Below, piece after piece: positions 57,847-64,000 of a stretch of 64,000 nucleotides of DNA (position 1 is the stretch's first letter; each line of letters begins with the position of its first letter). The DNA is taken from assembly GCA_963855995.1 (NCBI GenBank), contig OY979722.1:1488001-1552000 (forward strand), in the 5' to 3' direction. This DNA comes from Muricea muricata. Its lineage: Eukaryota > Cnidaria > Anthozoa > Malacalcyonacea > Plexauridae. The notes under the pieces were generated by a model, which ran no database searches, had not been told where the DNA came from, and saw only the letters and a list, made by a program, of their open reading frames with translations. A program made the translations under genes and the position numbers.

Positions 57847-60800
57847 TCATCCAGCAATGGCTACCTTAATGTCTTTATCCTCCGAGCCAGTAAAGACCAA
57901 ATTGCCATAAACAGCTAAGCAATTCACTCCGGCTTCGTGTCGAGTTAAAACTTGAATTGGAAGCATGTTCTCCAAATCCCAGATCTAAAAAATGTAAAAT
58001 TACCGTCAATATTCAGTCTATGGTCTAACGTCACATACAAACTACATAATGTCACATAAGGTCATATATATGAACTGCATAATCGAGGTAATCAATTTTG
58101 GCCCTGATCACCCCTCGTACCATAGCGGTGGAATCACTTGATGCCGTGAAGAGATATCTGCCGGCAGGCGATGCGGTCACGACCGTCACAGCTCCGATAT
58201 GTCCTGTCAACGACTTGACGTGTTTATACGATGGAATCTCAAATATATGAGTGTTTCGATTGTAGGTGCCTGGAAGAATAGAGAAACCATGTAATGTGGT
58301 ACATTCTGCAGCTATGAACAGACCTCTCGTCGGCGTTTTCAGGGTGTTAGCCAAATAAAAACAATTTAAGGAAAATTGGGAAAGGGTAGGCCTGTTCTGA
58401 AGACATTTTGAATGGGTATTAGCCAAAATTTTTATATCACTTTATCTCAGTTAATGTTGTTTCGATATTTTCTTTCGTGAAGGCAAACTTGTATAAATAC
58501 ATTCGTTCATCCAATCCAATAAACTTGGATCTGACTGAGAAAGTTTCTTACTATCTTAATTGGGAAGCGTTCGTCCAACGGACACTAGTATATGCTAAAT
58601 AACAGCCTAGTTTTGAGGACATGCATAGAGGATATTACACGGTGGCGCGAAGATATGAATAAAACACACGCGTTTTTCACGCGTTGCATTTTTTTCACAT
58701 CTTCACTAGTGAAAATATGGAAAATACGAGTGTTTTGCTTTACGGTAAAACACCCATAACCATATGATAAAAGTACTTACCAACAATAACATATTTCTTT
58801 GTGACTGCTAAAGAATACACGGAGCCGTAGTTGTGAGGAATTTCGGCGGCGAGTTGAAACGATTCTGTGGCGTCCCACACGTGAATTGCATTGTGGGAAC
58901 CACTGTAAACTTTCTCCTAGCGATAAACAATAGTATATGACCAAGTGAATAACCCTAACAAATTAAAAGTTGGTAGCAACGTCGTAAAGAAACACAGTTG
59001 TGTTTAGTACCTTGGAATGATCAACCGCCAACGCTCTCACCCAGTGATTTAGACCTGCGTCCATGGAATGAACGAAGTTTAAGGTTTTTACTTCCCATAC
59101 CTGAAAATTTCCGGAATTATAATATTAATTCATTGTCTCGAGTGGGGATTTTAATTCCACCTTTGGTTTTTCATCTTTTTGCGTACGAAATTTTCTTTTC
59201 GTAATGTAAAGGCCTGTTCAAACGAAGCCAACATCATGCAACATTGTTGGCCCAACAATGTTGCATGATGTTGGACGAAATTTTAAGCAAGTTTGAAATT
59301 AAGCCAACATTATCCAACATGGTGTTCAAACGAGGCCAACATGTTGCATCCAACAATGTTGGGTGATGTAGGACCAACATGTTGGCTTCGTTTGAACAGG
59401 CCTAAATGTAACGATGGTCAAAACACTTTACAATTATGAACTGATAACCAAGTGGCCCTTAATGTTGTCATATCACTTTTTGTTTAAAGTCATTAAATTA
59501 TTTTGTTCAAACTAAGACCTGCTACCTTTATACAGGATTGCGAAGACGTGAACAGATATTTCCCAGTGCACACCAGTGCACAGATGACGTCATTATGCGC
59601 ATCCTAAATTTTAAAAAGAATCTTCAAAACTTCGCTAATATTCAGCAAGCGTCAGCTTGTAACGTATCATGTACTCACAATAACACGCTTCTGCTCTGAT
59701 AAGGTGTTCATGTTCCAGGAACAGAGAGACTTATCCGCCCCGGTTGTGTATAAAGTTGTCCGCGTTGAACAGATTGCGTGAATCTGGAAAAAGACATCGT
59801 GCAAAGTGACCACAATAAAGACTTTAATTCACCTTTGCACTCAAACAAAATAAGACTACAGTGATCGGTTGCACGAAAGATGGACAGCGCTGTCCACGTG
59901 ATAGTAATCTTCTCAGATTTTCTAGTCATGTTCAGTAACTGGTAAACCAAAATCAAAGTGCAACATTTTCGAGTTTAAGCATAGGCAGCCCAAGAACGCG
60001 CTGTTTTGTTTTTATTGATGTGACGTATGCATAATTATAATTATCCTAAGGTAATTACCATAATTATAATTAGCATAATTATAATTACCCTAATTATAAT
60101 TATGCATACATCACATCGATAAAAACAAAACAAAACACCGCGTTCCTCGCTACCTATGATTCAAGTCACTTTTTAACTCTTGCGAGTTCAATTTCCATTT
60201 GTCATTGCTTTTGTGCCTTTCTGTGGCAATTTGTAAATTGTCACTGGCTGAAGGTGAATAGTGCTTTCCACATTTTGCACAACTGGCCTCATATATATGC
60301 ATGTATTATTTTATTCAGTAAATAGAACATGAAACATACAACATCAGTATGTCCTTTAAGTGTAGCTATACATCCCCTAGTGACATCCTCTGTATCCCAA
60401 ACTTTGATCAACATGTCCCTTCCTGTACTGTACAGTTTACCACCACGACATGTCATTGCAAAGATTGGTTCCTGGTGTCCTCTGAAAAGAACATATTGTT
60501 CAGATATAACCAACTGGCAAGGGGGGGGGGGAATACTAATTGCTGGAGGGTACTCATAAAATGAAGGACCAATTGGTTATAGGCTATAAAGTACCCGGTA
60601 CACTGCAGTAAGTATATGAGTATGACTCTGTCCTCCCACCTTAATGTCCCCAGACATTTAAACATAAATGGCATTCTCCAAGTCTCGCTGCTGGGCGTGG
60701 CACTTGGTACTGACTGTAGTGCGAAGAGCTGTGAGGTGGTACGGATTCTTGGAGACACAGGCGATCTCTGTTTCTCAGAAATGTCAATATCAACAGCCAA

Positions 60801-62284
60801 TGAGGTTAATTCCGCAACAGATGATGTTGACATGGAATGACGAACGGGACGGCTAAGTTGTTGACCAACCATACGTTCAAATTGATGGGACAGTCGATCA
60901 ACAGTCGTCTCTAATGAGGTTATCGCTCTGAAAATATGATTGAAACTGTAATCATAACTCTGATCCTAAATCCTAATATTAATCCTAAATCTAATCCAAA
61001 CTGTAATCCTGACATCACCATATTTCATGTGGTAATTTGGTGATTTTGAACTTACTCTGTGCATCGTTGCAATTGTTCTGCCATGGAAACTTGATTTTGT
61101 TCCAACCATGAAACACGTTGAACTAACTGAACCACAACATTCTCAACTCCTGTTGAAAATCTTTGATTGTTATTTGATGGAGGCATGTCCTACAAGATAA
61201 TAGCACCTATCCATTAAAGTCTGTTACCTACTAGTTCACGAACCATTTTCAGAGATATGAAAAACTAGATTCATATTACCTAGTTTTTCATACCAGTTTA
61301 CATTCGAAGACCTTTATAGCTTACTAAAGTCATCTCAGAAGTTTGGTCCTCTGGTGGTTCTTGAACGGAATATTTACTTGAACATGTTTTCATGTGTTTC
61401 TTCACATCTTTCTCGGTGCCACAAAATTCACAGCCTTTTGAAATTCAAAATTATGCATCATTGGTTTAGTGATAAACTAAGTTAGTGGGGGTGGAGTTTA
61501 GTTCTCCTAACAAAATTGGTTTGCCAAGTTCCAAATGAATCCATTTACATTTTAACCAACTTGGTTTTATCAGTGAGGTTTGCATGTAAGAGGTAAGGTA
61601 TCATATTCCCAGTCTTACCTGGTACATCCCTAGACACTGACCATGCTATCTGGAAGTACATCTACTCATTCTTTTAACAATTACTGGAATTGATCACCCA
61701 CCCCCTGTGCAATGCCTGTGTTAAAATATGAAAATGAAGCTGCTTGCATGGAAGCCTTGCGAACCCTTCCTCTGGGAGAAACCCCAGGGGTCCAGTCCCC
61801 TACCTTCGTTCCGATACTTGCAGGGATACCGTGGACAGGTTTCCAAGTGGCCGTCCAGATCTCGGCGTCGGAACTTTCCACAATAGTTTGCACTGTTCGG
61901 ACAGGGCACCAGTGCAAATGGACACTTGTCTTCGTGTTCACTGCGTCTCCCCAGTTTGATGGCGTGGGAGCACCCTTCTTTATCTAGAAGGAATTCATCA
62001 TCCGAATCAACCCTTGTCAAGCCATGTTGACAGTGAATCTCTAAATCATCTATCTGTCCTTTCAGCGCGATATTCGACACCAAATCGGAGCGATGGAAAG
62101 GTATATTATCCACAGGGCATACAGAATTCGAAACATTTCCACGGGATGATGTTTTTTCCGTGATGCACGTACGGCAAAAAGTATGTCCGCACCGTGTGGA
62201 TATGACAGGATCGTTGAATAGACACTCGCACAAAGGACAGAATAGCGCCTGCGGAGCTGGCGAAGTGCACTTGGTTGGGAGCAT
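57847..62284 (-). CDS. traf7: TRAF7 E3 ubiquitin ligase (RING, TRAF finger, WD40)
   Basis: E3 ligase of the MEKK3/NF-kB and cell-adhesion pathways. Exons in transcript order: 61804-62284, 61325-61434, 61056-61189, 60640-60927, 60340-60481, 59679-59783, 59526-59603, 59011-59100, 58781-58916, 58121-58269, 57847-57984; all in phase, 616 aa. RING: CPLCECLFNDPVIS, RCGHTFCRTC and CPVDNIPF, ending CPVD as in human TRAF7. TRAF-type fingers: GCSHAIKLGRRSEHEDKC, CPNSANYCGKF, LETCPRYPCKY. Then coiled coil (QLVQRVSWLEQNQVSMAEQL) and a seven-blade WD40 propeller (FKCLGTLRGHQEPIFAM, LIKVWDTEDV, NHWVRALAVDHS, AIHVWDATESF, SDSTAMIWDLEN). The start is the first in-frame ATG, 62284. The frame stays open upstream to about 62344 behind a possible acceptor, so an upstream 5' exon may exist. 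The C-terminus ends DIKVAIAG rather than IKVW; a donor-like AAG|GTAGCC there leaves the last residues uncertain. Confidence 0.9.
58620..58760. mobile_element. Relative of the 32331 element's inner palindrome
   Basis: GAGGATATTACACGGTGGCG, AAGATATGAATAAAAC and CTTCACTAGTGAAAAT recur as at 32440-32520 and 32790-32940. It lies in a TRAF7 intron just before exon 58781-58916 and includes an internal ACGCG...CGCGT inverted motif. Confidence 0.55.
59210..59403. mobile_element. 194 bp MITE in a TRAF7 intron
   Basis: Inverted ends AGGCCTGTTCAAACGAAGCC / GGCTTCGTTTGAACAGGCCT. The inside carries nested CCAACATGTTGG and CAACAATGTTG palindromes. AATGTAA is present next to both ends, a probable 7-8 bp duplication. 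Confidence 0.85.
59850..60290 (+). repeat. Family R, copy 3, split by a nested MITE
   Basis: TRAF7 intron. Left half GTAACTGGTAAACC...CAACATTTTCGAGTTTAAG and right half TCAAGTCACTTTTTAACTCT, GCGAGTTCAATTTCC, GCCTTTCTGTGGCAA, GTGCTTTCCACATTTTGC follow copies 1 and 2. The break falls inside GAGTTxAAGTCAC and is occupied by the hairpin MITE. Confidence 0.65.
59980..60158. mobile_element. 179 bp hairpin MITE nested in family R
   Basis: The left arm CATAGGCAGCCCAAGAACGC...TTGATGTGACGTATGCATAA and the right arm ending CGTTCCTCGCTACCTATG are reverse complements apart from small mismatches. The centre is (TAATTA)-rich and itself self-complementary. Confidence 0.82.
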
Positions 62285-62744
62285 TTTTGAAGGACGTTTC
62301 TTCAAAGTTTTGGTCCATATACAGCCAGATTCTTGCGTAAACACTTGAGAAGATAAATTATTCCCCTTTTCTTTTTAAAAGCACTCCCATATTTGAAACC
62401 AACCCGGAAATTTTTTTAAAAATTGAAAAAGTGGAAGCACGTTCTGAAGAAATTTTTGATAATGTACTACTCACGGGCTGTTTTTTTTCTATCGAAAATT
62501 AGTTAAAATGCACTTTTTGTTTAGTATGCGTACAAGTAACTATGATTTTGCAAAATGTTAAAAGTATAAGGGTAGCATAGTAAAAATACAAATCATTTTA
62601 TTACTTTTGAACGGCCCAAACTATGGTTCACTTCTTGAAGTTACAGTAGAAAAATGGAAGCTCCTTGGAGGAAGATGCGTTTGTGAATTTCAAACATGTC
62701 GTTGCAAGATTTGTTATTTTCGATGTTTTAATCGTTGTTTCACC
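62285..62744. promoter_or_regulatory. Divergent TRAF7/CEP76 promoter spacer
   Basis: 460 bp between opposed start codons. It includes an upstream in-frame open stretch for each gene (to 62344 on minus; 62607 on plus), either 5' UTR or longer N-termini. No recognisable core elements. Confidence 0.55.
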
Positions 62745-63818
62745 ATGGCAAACCTTCCTACGGAGAAAGTAAACGAGCTAAAGCAACTAATACACAGCCA
62801 TCTTAATCAAACTGATGTGCATTCGAAGATCAGGAGTTGTTTAGATGATTCTTTTAAGGCGGAAGGTGACGCGAGGAGCGGGGCAGTTGATGAAAATGCC
62901 GTTCTTCACACCTTAAGAGAACGTGGTGTTATAAATGATGTCATGAGGACGTTAAAATTTGAAGGAGTCGATACTAGGGAAGGAGGAGATCAAATGGAGA
63001 AAGTCACAGATCCTTCAACAAAAAAGAGAAGCACTGATGATTATTTGCAGCCAAAAGGTCAATATGTTTTCAATAGGCAATTGACTTTTTCCATCATTTT
63101 CACAAGCCCTGGATAAATAGGAAACATTGTTACGGAAACATTATGTTTCCTATGATGTGGTCTAGTTTGGTTACCTTGGGAAGGTTGTTGCAGTGACAAA
63201 ATTTTGCTTCCTGGGAAGAAAAAATGTTTCCAAATATATTCCTACGCATTTTTGTTTCAGAAACAATGTTACCTAGTTTCCAATGTTTCCAGCACGAGAA
63301 ACATTAATTTCCTGTTAAGCATGCGCAAAGCTGCGAGTCTGCAATGAACAAACTGTGCAAAAATGTCTTCCTTGTTTGCCCACACTGCGAAACATGGAGA
63401 AACATTGACAGGAAACAATGTTTCTGTAAGAATGTTTCCTTACCTTCCTAGACGAAAAGTGACCATTAAAGGGTGACTTTTCTAGTGCTAGCAATATGTC
63501 TCATTAATGATAGGTATATAAATGAATGATAAATGTACCTCATCACCGGAATGGGGACCTACTTCAGACTATAGTTTGACAGCTAGACAGATACTTTACT
63601 AGCACATACTTCTGAAAATTTTACAGTGAGTCTGGACCCAACCAAACGTTATCTCTACCTGCAAGTTTTGGGTGGTAAAGCATTCTTGGAACATCTGCAA
63701 GAACCTGAACCATTGGCTGGGCAACCAACATCAACATTCACCTTGCATCTGCATTTTAAAGGCCAGAGGTTTAGATCTCGAGCTGCAGCATGTTCCTGTG
63801 AGCCCGACATACATGAAG
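62745..63818 (+). CDS. cep76: CEP76, first two exons (3' part outside window)
   Basis: Centrosomal protein 76, a centriolar protein that restrains centriole reduplication. Exons 62745-63057 and 63627-63818 are in phase and give 168 residues plus a split Gly codon before a donor GTATGA; the gene continues past the right edge. The N-terminus LPTEKVNELKQLIHSHLNQ, DVHSKIRSCLDDSF and LRERGVINDVMRTLKFEGVD match the CEP76 start. LDPTKRYLYLQVLGGKAFLE, HLQEPEPLAGQPTSTFTLHL and QRFRSRAAACSCEPDIHEG match the beginning of its C2-like region. The ATG at 62745 aligns with the known N-terminus, although the frame stays open upstream to 62607. Gene order places it head to head with TRAF7. Confidence 0.94.
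63117..63445. mobile_element. GGAAACATT-rich inverted-repeat element in CEP76 intron 1
   Basis: TAGGAAACATTGTTACGGAA at the left and AACAATGTTTCTGTAAGAAT with GTTTCCTTACC at the right. GGAAACATT/AATGTTTCC words in both orientations occur at least eight times between. Probably a MITE with rearranged arms; exact ends unclear. Confidence 0.5.
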
Positions 63819-64000
63819 GTATGAATAAGCTCAGGGAAATGCATAATAGAGAGTTTACGATTCACAACGTGACTTGCTGGACAACGCAATGTAATTTTTT
63901 TGCTTTAAAACAAGCGCTGAGCATTTTGATATAATAATATTTCAATGCTACTTCAAGTAATCTTAAGCACTGCAACATTTGACCCTTACAAATGCGATTA

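Noticed and set aside
61721..62344. TRAF7 start at 62344
   Set aside because: The codon there is GTG; the first in-frame ATG is 62284. The open upstream stretch may belong to an additional exon but cannot be shown.
1..64000. CRISPR arrays, bacterial operons, rRNA genes
   Set aside because: The window is intron-rich animal DNA; tandem arrays here lack unique spacers and no rRNA-like sequence was seen.

Overview
This is metazoan nuclear DNA, AT-rich, with compact genes cut into many short exons separated by introns of mostly 100-700 bp. Proteins and intron positions look strongly human-like (IFT88, DUSP22, TRAF7, WRNIP1, CEP76, PPP4R1 and GSE1 families), and there are many small inverted-repeat transposons. 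An early-branching animal such as a cnidarian (anthozoan) fits best. That is inference from gene architecture and repeat style, not a proven identification. Family assignments rest on recalled homologues; no search was run.

Layout. 2-3752 (+): C-terminal half of PPP4R1, entering from the left edge. 5753-8166 (-): complete DUSP22-type phosphatase, 204 aa in 8 exons. 8716-25852 (+): complete IFT88, 835 aa in 27 exons; its fifth intron (10537-17635) holds a 6.5 kb foldback-type element. 29233-45376 (-): a GSE1 orthologue of about 1,720 aa whose large first coding exon encodes five or six repeats of an unrecognised Cys-pair domain. 47168-51681 (-): a BTB-BACK-kelch protein, 556 aa. 52659-55699 (+): complete WRNIP1, 563 aa. 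57847-62284 (-): TRAF7, 616 aa. 62745-63818 (+): first two exons of CEP76, running off the right edge.

Three gene pairs are head to head with short spacers that probably act as two-way promoters: DUSP22/IFT88 (549 bp), KLHL/WRNIP1 (977 bp) and TRAF7/CEP76 (460 bp). IFT88 and CEP76 serve cilia and centrioles. PPP4R1, DUSP22, the KLHL protein and TRAF7 are signalling or ubiquitin factors, WRNIP1 acts in replication stress and GSE1 in chromatin. No operon logic is expected.

Repeats: at least ten miniature inverted-repeat elements (several with visible target-site duplications), a tRNA-derived SINE, minisatellites of 13, 20, 79 and about 84 bp, and nested insertions. The most unusual object is the 10638-17153 element. 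It has about 80 bp terminal inverted repeats, an apparent 10 bp target duplication, 17 copies of a CpG-rich block, and alternating T-rich and A-rich arms that could fold into very large hairpins.
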